Of a stretch of 64,000 nt of DNA, positions 33,386 to 44,976 are shown piece by piece; the stretch's first letter is position 1, and every line of letters begins with the position of its first letter. Below the pieces are notes generated by a model, which saw only the letters and a program-made list of their open reading frames with translations, was not told where the DNA came from and did no database searches. The position numbers and the translations under genes were made by a program. The stretch covers positions 14,327,190 to 14,391,189 of the forward strand of contig CM072811.1 of the NCBI GenBank assembly GCA_037013495.1, read 5' to 3'. The DNA comes from Hippophae tibetana (lineage: Eukaryota > Streptophyta > Magnoliopsida > Rosales > Elaeagnaceae).

Positions 33386-34213
33386 CTAGAGCTGGCATCT
33401 CTTCTTCTTCACTATAATTATCGATTTCCACCTCATGCTAGCTAAGGTGATCATTGCATTCTTACTTGGACATTGAGAGTTAATATGACCATTACCAAGA
33501 CACCGAAAATACTTAAAGTCACGATTACAAATTATGGTGTCAATTTTACCTTTTTCCTTACTAGCACTCATCTATTTGGCTTTGTAAGGCTCAACTGTTA
33601 GTTTGGAACTATCTCCTTCATCTTTTCTCTCTTTGGACTTCCAAGGACAAGTAGTGTTTGGTTTTGAAGTAATGGGACAAGACTTTGATGGTTGGGATCG
33701 ATAACTCCATTTCCTTAATTGCTTTTCCACCTTAATTTCCATATGGACCATGTCCTCCATTACCACATAATGATGAAGTTCTACAATGTTGGAAATGTCT
33801 GGATTCAACCCACTAAGAAACCTAGCCATTGTGGCCTCCCAACCTTCCTTGACATTAGCTTTTACCATCGCCACTTCCATTTCATTATAGTACTCATTAA
33901 TGAACTTATATCCTTGAGTCAATCTTTGTAGGCATTGGTATAACTCTCTATAGTTGTAGTTAGGGAAAAACATCTTCCTCATGATGGCCTTCATGTCTTC
34001 CTAATTATATATGGACCTTTTATGATTTCTCCTCCTACTAATGACCAATTGATCCCACCAATTTAAATCATAGTTAGAAAAATCAATGACAACATATTTT
34101 ACCATTTTCTTGGTGGATTAGTTGTGGCGCTCAAAAATGTGATCCACCTTTTTCTCCCGCTCCAAATACAACTCTAGCTCATTCTTTCCCTAGAATTGTG
34201 GTATCTTATTTTT
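33386..34213 (-). pseudogene. Gag of the G2 element
   Basis: 33572-33994: gag core (MKAIMRKMFFPNYNYREL, YQCLQRLTQG, MARFLSGLNPDI). 33386-33571: zinc knuckle FRCLGNGHINSQC with its first Cys replaced by Tyr. 34020-34210: upstream part with stops (WWDQLV, ELELYLEREKK). The start of gag is missing. Confidence 0.75.
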
Positions 34214-34261
34214 TATACTACTTCAATCCCTATCCATTCCATATTAGGCCCAAGGTTGGGG

Positions 34262-35747
34262 CACTAGATAGGGGTCCGCACATGAATTCTTGTGTTCTCG
34301 ATTGTTCTTATTCCTTTGAGTTTGTGGGTTTATCTGTAATGGAGATTGAGGTGATTTCAAGATTTTCAAGATCTGAAAAAAACTCTTTTTGGGTGTTTAG
34401 AGTCCTATTTGGACTTTATTTTTGTCATCCATTGTCATTCAGTTTTTAAAATTCTTATTTTTGAGTTTGTCACTAATAAACCGGTTACTTCTTGAGATTA
34501 GTTGAATTCTTTGAGTGGCAAAAGGTAATAGAGATAAAAGTAGAGGCCAAAATAGTGTTAAAAAAGGTAGACCGAAATAGTAAAAAAAAAAGAGTGATAA
34601 CAATGTGATTTGAGAGAAAACATGTGAGGGAGTGTGTGAGTTATCTCATTTTATTCTACAGGTTGAAAACATGAGTAAAGAAGGAAGAGAACCATAAGAG
34701 GATGACTTAAAAATCCTCTTCAAGACTTTTCATGACTAATTTAAGAAGCTAAATGCAAGGTTGAATAATTTAGAGTCCTCTTAAGGTTCTAATTTATATA
34801 GAAGATAAGGGTTAGACAAAGAAGCAACTTATTCTAATGTGTAAGAATGAGCAAGTTATAAATGGGACAAAAAGGTTATGGTTGTACAGACAAATGGAGA
34901 AATTGAAAATGCTAGTTCTGATGTTGAAGTGGAAGAATGTGTGCATGTAGATTCAATTGTCACAAGGAGAGTCCTGAATATACCGCCTAAGGATGAAGGA
35001 GATGGGAAGCACCATGATCATATGTTCCACACAAGATTCCATGTGAAGGAAAAGGTATGCACATTAATTATTGATAGTGGGAGCTGTACTAATGTAGTTA
35101 GTACCTTGTTGGTACAAAGGTTAAATTTGAAGTGGCAGAAGCATCACAAGCTGTATAAGCTATCATGGTTGAATGATTATGGGGAAGTGGAGGTTAACGA
35201 ACAAGTTTGGGTTCCACTTTCAATTGGAATATACGAAGCTGGGCTTATTTGTGATATGGCACCAATTTACGATGGTCATATAATATTAGGTCAACTGTGG
35301 TAGTTTGATAGGAGGGTGTGAGATGATAGGTACAAAAATAACTTTTCTTTTGAAATGGACAACCGAAAATTGGTATTAGCCCCTCAAACATTTGAAATCT
35401 TATAAGGATTTAATTAGGATAGTAGGAAAGTGAAATATGTGAAAAAAAACAAAATTGTTAGTAAGAGCAAACTAAACAAGAGAAAATAAGGCCGAGCAAA
35501 AAAAGGGAGAGAAAAGTGTGCACAAAGGAGATAAAAGTGAGTGAAAAGGATAGAAAAGTATGCAAAAAAGAGAGGAAAGTGAACAAAAGAGAAATAAAAG
35601 TGAGCAGAAGGGAGAGAAAAGTGAGAAAATGACAAAAAAAAAAGTAAACAAACAAAAGATAAAAGGAAGCAAAAGATAGAAAAGTCAGCAAATAGAAGAG
35701 GAAAATAAAAATTGAGTGTAATTGTTGAAAAACATGAGACTAAGAGT
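34262..35747 (+). mobile_element. G1 element P, short non-autonomous copy
   Basis: Mosaic left end: part of an LTR end, then at 34339 an LTR start (TGGAGATTGAGG) joined to leader. Leader to 34668 ends TTTTATTCTACAG before gag. Gag N-terminus at 34672 (MSKEGREP), jump over gag core at about 34870, protease to 35303, charged linker 35440-35720. It breaks off near 35747 inside the RT lead-in and runs into LTR sequence of element G. Confidence 0.7.
34672..35303 (+). pseudogene. Gag N-terminus and protease of element P
   Basis: Gag start with several stops up to 34860. From 34878 a frame of 141 codons is open: MVVQTNGEIENASS, VTRRVLNIPPKDEGDG, HMFHTRFHVKEKVCTLIIDSGSCTNV. The protease DSG motif is intact, followed by LKWQKHHKLYKLSWLNDYGE and a C-terminus ending ILGQLW. 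It is the best-preserved protease domain here, but Gag lacks its core and the start is broken. Confidence 0.75.
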
Positions 35748-36130
35748 GCTTTTGGGCTTTTTATTTTAAGTCTTTTATTTTTTTTAAGATTAGGCCCAAT
35801 GCATCACTAAATAAAGCCTATGTTGTCTAAGTTATTTTTATTAAGGTTTTGTGCTAATAAAAGAACAACTATGTAATTTGGAGAAAGGACAAATATCATT
35901 AATGAACATTATATTTCAGAAATCTTTTCCTTTGCCTTCTCGTGTTTTTGATTGAATACTTGAATTTGACTCATTAAAGGGAGTGATCATCCTTTGTGAC
36001 GTCTCAAGATTTGGATTTTAAGGACTTTGTTTCCATAGGGTTGTAATTTGATCATCTTCAAAATGTTCTTATCAAATCAATCGTTCATATTACTTTGATT
36101 TTGTGGGTTTCTCTCTTAGAGGCTTCGTAG

Positions 36131-36145
36131 CATTTGGTATTAGAG
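36131..36145 (+). other. Primer-binding site of element G
   Basis: TTTGGTATTAGAGCTTTGG follows an LTR end GTAGCA. It matches the initiator tRNA-Met complement with two changes. Confidence 0.75.
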
Positions 36146-37339
36146 CTTTGGTTCATGAAAATAGGTTATCTATCTCATCTATTTTGTTTGAGTCTTGGTT
36201 TCCAAAAACAATCCATCCTATGATTGTTTTCTGCATTTTTCAAGGAAAAAAAATCTGCGTTTTCAATTGAAAAGAAAAAAGAACCTATCTTGAATCCAAA
36301 TTTGATTGTTTTCTTTCCTTATCTTTGTGGAATGAAAATATTATTGTTGTAGGATTTTGAATTTTTTATATTCTTGTTTGGTTTCCTTATCTACTTTCAA
36401 TTCCATGTCATTTTTTCAGTTTTTGGATTTTGTTTTGTAGTTCTATTTGAATTTTTCTTATCTTTTTCTTGTTCTTTATTTCTATGTTCAATCTATCTTT
36501 TTCCTTCATAGAAAAAGAGAAGGAAAAAAAAGGCTACTGTTCAGTTTCAAAAAAATTGATAAATCGAAGTTGCAATGTTAAACAGACATGACCTTTGATT
36601 CGAGTAAGAAAATGACAATTATAATGTATCAAATCGAAGTTTGTTTTGATTTCTACTAATAACTAAGGCTTACCTCTAATATCTCAATTTTCAACCCCAA
36701 ATTCCACTATTTACACCACTAACCGAGTGGTTAAAGTTTTGTCACATCTTTTTGCATTGATTTTGTGAATTTTCTATTCACAATAGGATCAAGAGTAGTG
36801 AAAACAAAAAGAAAGAAGAAAAGAAGAAAATGAGAACAAAGTAGTAGATTGTTCAAGAATCTAATTCTTGTTTTCTTGCTGATTTTTATTGTTGTTGTTG
36901 AAATTGGTTTTCCTTTTATTTTGTTCTTGCTACCCAAGACTAATTTAAAAAAGAAAAATAATCATAGTAAATGAAGAGTCTTTGTTTAGAGTCCTCTTTA
37001 CCCAAGAGTCTTTCTTTAGAGTCCTCTTTTGACTTTCTATCTTTAGAGTCTTCTTTGGACTTTCTTTTTGTCATACTTTGCCATTAATTTTTTAGAATTC
37101 TGAATTTTGATATTGTCACCAATAAAATGGTTACTTCTTGAGATTAGTTAGATTTTTTGATTTTTTTTAATAATACAAAGGAGGTTGGTATGAGTTTGGT
37201 GTGAGCTTTGAGTGGTAAAAAAAGAAAAAAAAAAGAGCGAAAATAGTTTAAAAGAAAAGAAGTGATAACAATCTTATTTGAGAGAAAAACAAATGATAGA
37301 GTACGTTGGTAATCTAATTTTATTTTATAAGTTGACAAC
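36146..37339 (+). other. Untranslated leader of element G
   Basis: No gene. Contains the conserved leader block (36560-36760) and a short set of 30-bp units (36975-37060, two to three units). A pyrimidine-rich tract precedes the Gag start. Confidence 0.6.
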
Positions 37340-38320
37340 ATGAGTAAGGAAGGAGGAGAACAACAAAAGGTTGACTTGAAATTCTTCATCAAATCTATTC
37401 ACGACCAATTTAATAGGATGAATGCAAGGTTGGATGATTTAAAATCATCTTCCGGTACTGAATCACATAGAAGAAGACATATACGACATAAGTTTGAGGA
37501 AGAAGAAGCTGATTCCAATATGTAGGAGAGAACAAGTTATAAATGGGGCAAAAAGACTAACTCCAAAAACGATAGCAATATAGGCAGTATAAAGATGGAA
37601 ATTCTACCTTTTCAAGGAAATAATGATCTTGAGTTATATTTGGAGTGGGAAAGAAAGGTTGAGTATATATTTGATTTTCATAATTACTCCAAAGAGAAGA
37701 AGAAAGTAAAGCTAGTAGCAATAGAATTTATAGATAATGCTAGTATATGGTGGGATCAATTGGTGGTCAATAGGTGAAGGAATGGTGAGAGACCTATTTG
37801 GTCATGGGAAGAGATGAAATTGTTGATACATAAAAGGTTCATACCTAGTCATTACAATAGGGACTTATATAGAAAGTTGGAAGGGCTGATTCAAGGTTCC
37901 ATAGAAGTAGAAGATTATTATAAGGAGATGGAAGCTGCCATGATTAGAGCAAACATAGAGGAATATAGAGAATCGATAATGGCTAGATTCATTGCCGGAT
38001 TAAATAGGGAAATTATTGATATGGTTGAACTGTAACATTACATAGAAATGGAAGAACTACTGCATAAAGCCATTAAAATGGAGAAGAAAATCAAGTTCGA
38101 ATGGTTTAGATCTAGTTCGTCCTCTAGTTCTCCATAGAAATCAACTTGGAAAGATAACAAAGTTGCCTTTAGAATAAAAGGTGAAGGAAAGTCAAACAAT
38201 TGAGTTGATATTCCTAAAAGTAAACCTGAAACTAAAACTCTTACTAAATCACATGATATTAAGTGTTTTAGGTGTCGGGCACTCGGACATATTGCAACTG
38301 AATGCCCAATTTAAAGGGTT
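37340..38320 (+). pseudogene. Gag of element G
   Basis: MSKEGGEQQKVDLKFFIKS at 37340; open to a stop at 37523. Core 37595-38035 in two frames (LPFQGNNDLELYLEWERK, WWDQLVVNR, KRFIPSHYNRDLYRKLEGL, MARFIAGLNREI). The zinc knuckle near 38255-38300 reads CFRCRALGHIATEC, an intact C-x2-C-x4-H-x4-C. Comparing it with D, K and P shows that those lost about 760 bp from roughly 37554 to 38317. Confidence 0.8.
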
Positions 38321-38800
38321 ATGGTTGTATGCACAGATGGGAAATTCGAAAGTGCTAGTTCAAGTAATGATGAAATGCCCCTATTTGAGGATTTTTATTA
38401 TTATTTAGAATTGGAAGAACCTGGGCATACGGAATTACTTGTCACAAGGAGAGCCCTGAATATACAACTAGCAATGAAGGAGATGAGGAGTAACTTGAGC
38501 ATATGTTTCACACATGATTCCATATGAAGGATAAGGTATGCACCATTATTATTGATAGTGGGAGCTGCACTAATGTTGCTAGTATTTTGTTGGTAAAAAA
38601 GTTGAATTTGAAGTGACAAAAGAATCCTAAACTATACAAGCTACAATGGCTGAATGATTGTGGAGAAATGAATTCCAACAAATATATTTGGGTTCCTTTT
38701 TCAATTGGAAAGTGTGAGGATGTGGTTCTTTGTGATGTGGCACCAATGTATGGATGACCATGGTATTTTGATAGGAGGGTGATGCTTGATGGGAATAAAA
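38321..38800 (+). pseudogene. Protease of element G
   Basis: MVVCTDGKFESASSSNDEM follows the knuckle, then LVTRRALNI. After a frame change come KDKVCTIIIDSGSCTNVAS (DSG intact) and LYKLQWLND. Stops near 38615 and 38755. Confidence 0.7.
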
Positions 38801-38879
38801 ATTGGTCCTCTTTTGAAATGAACAACGGAAAAGTTATATTAGTCCCTCTCAAACCTTTGTAAGCTTATGAGGACAAATT

Positions 38880-39055
38880 AGAATAGAAAGAGAGTGCAAG
38901 TTGAGGGAAAAAGTCTGAGAAAGAGAAAAGAGAGAAAAGTCAGCACAAAAGTGGGAAAGGTGAGAAAAAAATAGAGAATAGTGAGCAAGGAGAGAAAAAT
39001 AAAAGAAAGAGTGAAATTTCTAAAAAATATGAGATTAAGAGCGAAATGATGGCAA
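38880..39055 (+). pseudogene. Charged linker of element G
   Basis: Lys/Glu-rich coding remnant (REKKVSAQK-like) between protease and RT, shorter than in D or P. Confidence 0.55.
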
Positions 39056-39980
39056 AGCAAGCAATACTAAAAAACCTTTTTACAAAGTTAAACCTGAGGA
39101 AATGAAGGAGATACAAAGGCAAGTTGGTGATTTTCTTCAAAAAAGATTTGTAAAGGAGAGTCAAAGCCTATGTTCGGTTCCTATCATCTTTGTCCCAAAG
39201 AAAGATGGAACATGGCATATGTGTGTGCATTTCCATGCTATTAACAAAATAATAGTAAAGTATAGACATCCCATCCTAAGGTTAGATGATATGATTGATG
39301 AGTTGCATTTATTTCCTAAAATTTATTTAAATAATGGCTATTATAATATTCGCATGAAAGAAGGAGATGAATGGAAAACTGTATTTATGACTAAATATGG
39401 ATTGTATGAATCGTTTAACTAATGAACCTAGTAAATTCATAAGGTTAATGAACCACATCTTGCGTGCTTTCATGGGAAAATTTGTGGTAGTTTACTTTGA
39501 TGATATTTTTGTCTATAACAAAAATTTAGAGTAATATGTGGAACACTTGTATGCTGTTTTTATTGTGTTGGGAGAGAACAAGTTGTATGATAATCTTAAG
39601 AAGTGAAAATTTTGCAAGGAATCTGTCGTATTTCTTGGATTTGTTGTTAGTTCATAGGGTATTAGTGTTGATGAAGAAAATGTGAAGGCAATAAAGGATT
39701 GGCCTACACCTAAGAATGCAATTGAGTTAAGATGTTTCCATTATTTAGCGAGTTTTTATCAAAGGTTTGTTAAATATTTTAGTTCTATTGATGCACCTTT
39801 CAATGAACTTATTAAAAAGAATGTAGTTTTTAAGTGGGATGATGTGCTTGATCGAGCTTTTAACACTTTAAAATATAAACTAACAAATACACCTTTGTTG
39901 TGTTTTCCTAACTTTGATAAAGCTTTTGAGATAGAATGTGATGCATCTGAAATTGGTATAGGAGCTATTTTAATGTAGGA
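39056..39980 (+). pseudogene. Reverse transcriptase of element G
   Basis: After MMAKQAIL the frame jumps into RT fingers (EMKEIQRQVGDFLQKRF, VPIIFVPKKDGTW, KYRHPILRLDDMIDELH). Then [20 protein letters not shown] with a stop at 39421. The catalytic YFDD is intact (39490-39510). 39682-39978: WPTPKNAIELRCF, then DKAFEIECDASEIGIGA, the beginning of RNase H. Confidence 0.85.
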
Positions 39981-40400
39981 TTCCAAGCCAATTGCATATT
40001 TTAGCGAAAAGCTAAGTGGGGCAGTGTTGAATTATCATACATATGACAAAAATTACTTATGGTTGAGGGAATTCATCATTCATTATGATCATGAGAGTTT
40101 GAAGTTTTTGAAGACCCGAGGTAAGTTTAATAAAAGACATGCTAAGTGGTTGGATTTCATAGAAATGTTTCCTTATGTAATCAAATACAAACATGGGAAG
40201 GACAACATTGTGGTTAATGCACTATCTAGAAGGTACATAATAATTTCTTCATTGCAAACTAAGTTACTTGGTTTTGAATTGCTTAAAGATTTTTATGCCA
40301 ATGATTCTAATTTTTTCCAAGTGGGGAATGCATGTGATAAGATTAAGTTTGGTGATTTTTATAGGCATGAAGGATTTCTATTCAAGAAAGATAAATTATG
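39981..40400 (+). pseudogene. RNase H of element G
   Basis: [21 protein letters not shown], then [21 protein letters not shown] and [16 protein letters not shown]. About 10 residues between YDK and the EFIIH block are missing. Confidence 0.8.
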
Positions 40401-41374
40401 TGTGATTATCTGTTCTGTTTATGAGTTTCTTATTAGCAAAAGTCATAGGGGAGGTTTGATGGGCCACTTTGGTGTTCTACAGACATTAGATATTTTATGA
40501 GGGCATTTTTATTGGCCAGCATGATGTGTAATCTGTTTGTGAAAAGTGCATTACATGCAATGCAAGCAAATCCATAGTTAAACCACATGGCTTATATACC
40601 CTTTTACCTTTACCTCACCAACCTTGGATTGATATATCTATGGATTTCAAAGAAGTGGTTCATTTGCATGAGTTTCCTAAGATGATTGTTAGTGATAGGG
40701 ATGTTAAGTTCATAAGTTATTTTTGGTGCACTTTATGGAATAAATTAGGAACTAAACTGTTATTTTCTACTTTTGCACATCCTCAAATAGATGTTCAAAC
40801 TAAAGTAGTTAATAGGACACTCACTACATTGTTACATGCTGACATTCAAAAGAATTTAAAGTAGTGGGAAAAGTGTTTGCCATATTTGAGTTTGCATATA
40901 ATAGGACTATTCATTCTACTTCTTCTTTTTCTCATTTTGAAATTGTTTAAGTCTTAAATCCTTTAACACGTATTGATATTTTACCTTTGCCTACCAATAA
41001 GCATGCTAATCTTGATGGTAAGAGAAAGACATATTTTGTTAAAGATTTACATGCTAAGGATCAGGCCAACATTGAAAGGAAAAATGAGCAATATGTTAAG
41101 CAAGCCAATAAGAGGCGTTTGAAGGTTGTTTTCCAACTTGGAGATTAGGTTTGGGTGCACATATGTAAGGAGAGGTTTCCTACACAACTGAAATCAAAAT
41201 TGTAGCCTTGAGGAGTTGGACCTTTCCAAGTCTTGGATTGAATCAATGATAATGCCTACAAGATAGATTTTCCAAGTGACTATGGTAATGTTAGTGCAAC
41301 TTTTAATGTCACTGATTTATCTTTGTTTGATGTAGGTAATTCGAGGATGAATATTTTCGAAGAGAAAGGGAATA
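40401..41374 (+). pseudogene. Integrase of element G
   Basis: Zinc region with [19 protein letters not shown] (40440-40500) and broken CxxC. Core: SMDF at 40636, then a gap that removes the usual RFSKMAHF segment, then [35 protein letters not shown]. The third catalytic residue lies in a shifted frame near 40895. C-terminus with stops; the frame ends in NSRMNIFEEKG at the purine tract (41362-41373). Confidence 0.8.
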
Positions 41375-42063
41375 ATGGAGATCAAGGTGCTGACTAGGGA
41401 AAACAATATTCGAGAATGTTCCAAAATATTCTCAAGATCCTTTGTAAGGAATTGGAGGTGAAATGACTAGGGCAAAGAAAAAAAGGATGAAGGAAGCTTT
41501 GGAAGGCTTGATCATGGAAGTGCAATATAAAGAGGCTGTACTAGGAGAATCAAAAACTAAATTCGAAGATTCTAAAGCTTCACCAAGGATGGTATATTAT
41601 TTTTTTATGCAAGGAATATATTTGGAAGATAAAGTTGGGAGCAAAGATTGATATAGGAAGTAATATTTGTTTTAATTAATTGTAGGCCTTTTATGTTTAG
41701 CAATTTTTATTTTAGATAATTGTTGGCCTTTTATTTGAAGTCTTTTAGTATTTTATTTTTTTAAGGATGGATTAGGCCCAATCCACCACTAAATAAAGCC
41801 CATGTCGTCTAGGGTTTTCCTATTAGGGTTTCTTTCTTATAAAAGAGAAATTATGTAATTTGGAGGAAGAACAAATATCATTAATGAAAAGTATATTTCA
41901 TAAAGCTTTTTCTTTGCCTTATTATGTTCTTAATTAAATGCTTGAATTCGACTAAAAAAAAGAGTGATAATCCTTTGTGGCGTCTCAAGATTGGGCTTTT
42001 AAGGACTTTATTTCCTTAGGGTTCTAATCTGATCATCTTAAAAATGTTATTAGCAAATTAATC
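41375..42063 (+). repeat. 3' LTR of element G (long subtype)
   Basis: Begins TGGAGATCAAGG after AAGAGAAAGGGAATAA. Contains the pol tail (41463-41650, MTRAKKKRMKEALEGLIMEV). TTATAAAAGAG near 41839. The terminal CGCATCA is missing: it stops at GCAAATTAATC and runs into other sequence. Confidence 0.8.
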
Positions 42064-42067
42064 ACTC

Positions 42068-42290
42068 TCACATTAGTCTAGATGGTACTAGGTTGCTTTG
42101 TACGGTCTACTTAAGGGCTAGGTCCTAGGTTCAAGAGTTAGGGAGAGCAAAAAAAACACGTGATAGGAAGGGGCCACCTTTTCTAGTCAAGAACTAGCTT
42201 GAGCATCAACACCCTACCTTTGGGCCCTACATTGAAATCTCAAGATGTCTTGTGCCCTCCGCTGAGCTAGGCACGGTACAAACAGTTCTT
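42068..42290 (+). other. Possible tRNA-derived SINE-like insert
   Basis: TAGTCTAGATGG near 42078 fits the polymerase III A-box pattern, and GGTTCAAGAGT about 44 bp further on partly fits the B-box. The segment is richer in GC than its surroundings and unrelated to the neighbouring LTR. No clear A-tail or target duplication. A second A-box-like TAGCTCAGCGGA lies on the minus strand near 42265. Tentative. Confidence 0.3.
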
Positions 42291-43571
42291 CTCCTACCAA
42301 TTAGTAATTGATTTCACTGATTTAATGCATAATCCTTAAACTCAATAATAACAAGTTTTACCTTTTTCTCTTCACCATAGTTATGGCACTCAAAAATATG
42401 CTCCATATTTTTCTCCCATTTTAGTTATAATTCAAAGTCATTCTTCCCTTGAAAAGGTGGCATCTTCATTTTGATGCTCCCCAAGTTTTGATGAACCTCA
42501 TCATATGGCATAGGTGTCCATAAACCTCCCTTTTTCCAATTTTTTCTCTCTTATTTCCATACCACTCTCGAGTGGGCACCTTATGTTTTTCCACAAGGTG
42601 CCCAACATCCTCCCAATTACCATCTTAAAGATCTTCCTCTATATGGGCTTGTCTTTCTAGCTCCCTAGAATTTGGAACTCTTTGTGGTCCTCCTCGTTGC
42701 AAGGTGGCTATTGTGGCCTTTCACCTTCCCATCCTGTCATCCATATTTACCATTACTATAGTCATTCTATCAAAGGGCTATTGCAAATCCTGCAATGTGA
42801 ATGTTGTATCATGTCTTCCTTTTGAAATAGGCATTCTATTCTTAATTGATATTGTGCAAAAACTAGCACAAACAAAGGATATTAGTAAAAAGAATTAAAT
42901 CCTCTCACCTTCACCTCTCATTTTTAGAAATCAAGTTGATCACTCAAGCATCTTTATAGCTCATAAGCAAACCAAACTGTTGAGGAATTCCAAACAGTGT
43001 AGAATTCAACTATCGTTGATGGGAGGTCAAAACAACCAAGTAAGTCAAGGTTATGGAATGATTTTCTACGTATTTCGATCAAATGATTTAGACTTCTAAA
43101 GCTAGAACAAATAAGGTTTTTCTTTTTTCTCTCTATATTGTTTTTACTCAAGAATTGACAGCAAGAATACAATTTTATTAATTGCTCAAGGAATACAATT
43201 TTATTAATTGCTCAAGAAATTTGGGTAAGAATAATGAAATAAATAACAAAGTAGAAATCATGGAACAAAATTATGACTTTTTTAATATATTAGAATCTTC
43301 TTTTCTTGAATCCAATCCTTTATATATATATTCTTGGTAAAATCTTTCTTTTCTTTTCTTTCTTATAGATTTATTCTTTTTTTAACATTTCATATCTTTT
43401 TTTATAGATCTATTCAACAATAAAAAATCAAAAAATCAAAAACTAACCAAAAATAAAAAGACAAAAACTGATATTGAAATTTCAGAAAAAATCAAAAACA
43501 TGAAAATTAAGGAACGAAAATAAATAAAGATATGAATCTAGAATTATAATATAGTCTTTGATACAAAATTT
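42291..43571 (-). pseudogene. G2 gag start and leader, second copy
   Basis: Minus reading of 42300-42480 gives pieces like MPPFQGKNDFEL and EKNMEHIFECHNY, the start of a G2-type gag. 42600-42880 holds upstream gag with stops. 42900-43550 is leader without genes. A primer-site-like TTTGTATCAAAGAC is on the minus strand near 43557. The rest of this element is not seen. Confidence 0.55.
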
Positions 43572-44200
43572 TGTGAACCGTGAACTCAAACCTTGAAACC
43601 CACAATACGACTTGGTTTGAGAACTTTAAAAGAAATGGCCAAAGACCCAACAATAAATTAAAATTGATCCCAAATAGCTAATACTCACAGTATAGCAATC
43701 ACATTAACTCTATGCATATTACTCATAAAAGATCTAATGATGATAGAAGGCCATAAGGGTTGCAATTCCTTGATAAGTCATTTTGTAAAGGAACATATGA
43801 GGCTAAATGGTCTTTAACTTTGATATAAATCAAAAGTATATTAATGTATGAATGGATTCATAAGGTTTGATGACTATAATTTATATAGAATAAAAAATAC
43901 TATGAAAAACTTAAAGAAAAATAAATAATGCATTTGCAAAAGGTTAATAGCATAAGAAAATAAAATTTAAGTGTGTGTGTCGTAGAGTACAATAAATCAT
44001 GTCATGGCTTAGTCTAAAAACTAAAAGCACTAAAATATCTTGAGAGCCTTATGTCACGATAGATAACAATTCATGATGTAGTGTGACATAATTGAGTGGG
44101 ATCCAAAATCCACCTAAGAGCTCTATTCCACGATGCAATATTAACCATGCCACAACGCGCCTTCAAATTCTGAAATATGCACTCTTATTTCGTTAATTCC
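43572..44200 (-). repeat. Probable 5' LTR of the second G2 copy
   Basis: Starts TGTGAACCGTGAACTC just beyond the primer-like site and shares GCCATAAGG and CCTTGATAAGTC with the G2 LTR at 27338. Its far end is not resolved; about 44200 is an estimate. 44200-44430 shows nothing I recognise. Confidence 0.45.
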
Positions 44201-44429
44201 CATCAATAAAATAGTATATGCATTAAGTAGGAGGCATCAACTTATAGTAACTCTTTGAACTAAATTGACCTATTTTTATCAACTTCCTAAATTTTATGAA
44301 ATAGATGACAGATTTTCTAACATCTAAAAAAGGTGACTAGCCAAGAAATAAAAGGGAGACTACAATATACATGATGATTTTTTGTTCAAAGGAAACCAAT
44401 TATGTATTTCTAAGAGCTCTCTAAGAGAG

Positions 44430-44836
44430 AAACTAATGATACAAAGGCATGCCAATGGACTTGTAGGTCATTGTGGAAAAGCTAAAATTGTCCCTCTACT
44501 ACAAGATAGGTTCTTTTGGCCACAATGAGCAAGGATGTCATTAAATTGGTCAAGAACTACCCATCATGTGCAGAAGGAAGAACACAAACCATAGGGTTGT
44601 ACCTACCCTTACCAATTCTATAGACTATTTGGAAAGAGCTTAGTATGGACTTCACCTTAGATCTCATAGTGACACAAAGGAATTCAAACTCCATTTTAGT
44701 TATTATGGTCTTTTTTTCAAAGATAGCATACTTTGTGCCGTGTAAAAGAACTAATGATGCAAGTCATGTGGCTACCTTTTTATTCAAGGGAGTGTTGAAA
44801 CTCCATGGGATTCCAAAGTAAATCACTTCAAATAGA
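44430..44836 (+). pseudogene. Ty3 integrase (family G3), first part
   Basis: Reads GLVGHCGKAKIVPLLQDRFF, then (with frame changes) SMDFTLDL, FSKIAYFVPCKRTNDASHVA and LKLHGIPK. These are zinc-binding and core motifs of a Ty3 integrase. It is broken at 44837 just before the second catalytic Asp and resumes at about 47476. Confidence 0.75.
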
Positions 44837-44976
44837 TGTTGGGATGATCCAAATTTGGAGAGAAAAATTAGAGAGAATTTAGAGGTTCTAATTAAAATTG
44901 TATGGATTTCACATTAAGATCATATATTTATATTACATTACATGTACATCTATTAATCATCATATGGGGGATAAAC

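Larger units (their letters stand above)
28007..34213 (-). mobile_element. Ty3/gypsy element of family G2, interrupted by R1
   Basis: Minus-strand pol and gag in normal order (integrase leftmost, gag rightmost), split by the solo LTR R1 at 29575-31596. Relative to G1 it lacks the leader repeats and has a different LTR and gag. The 5' LTR is not present; G1 pieces begin near 34262. Confidence 0.75.
35748..42063 (+). mobile_element. G1 element G, long copy with gag and pol
   Basis: Partial 5' LTR (35748-36129), primer site, leader, gag with zinc knuckle, protease, RT, RNase H, integrase, purine tract and 3' LTR (41375-42063). The most complete G1 pol in the window, yet with many stops and at least three in-frame gaps: about 80 residues before RT, about 10 in RNase H, and a piece of the integrase core. 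Not functional. Confidence 0.85.

Noticed and set aside
37144-37392. 82-codon minus ORF opposite the G leader and gag start
   Set aside because: Antisense to a conserved Gag start; composition is that of AT-rich leader.
42064-42290. Intact tRNA gene
   Set aside because: No cloverleaf can be built by eye from the A- and B-box patterns; kept only as a possible SINE.
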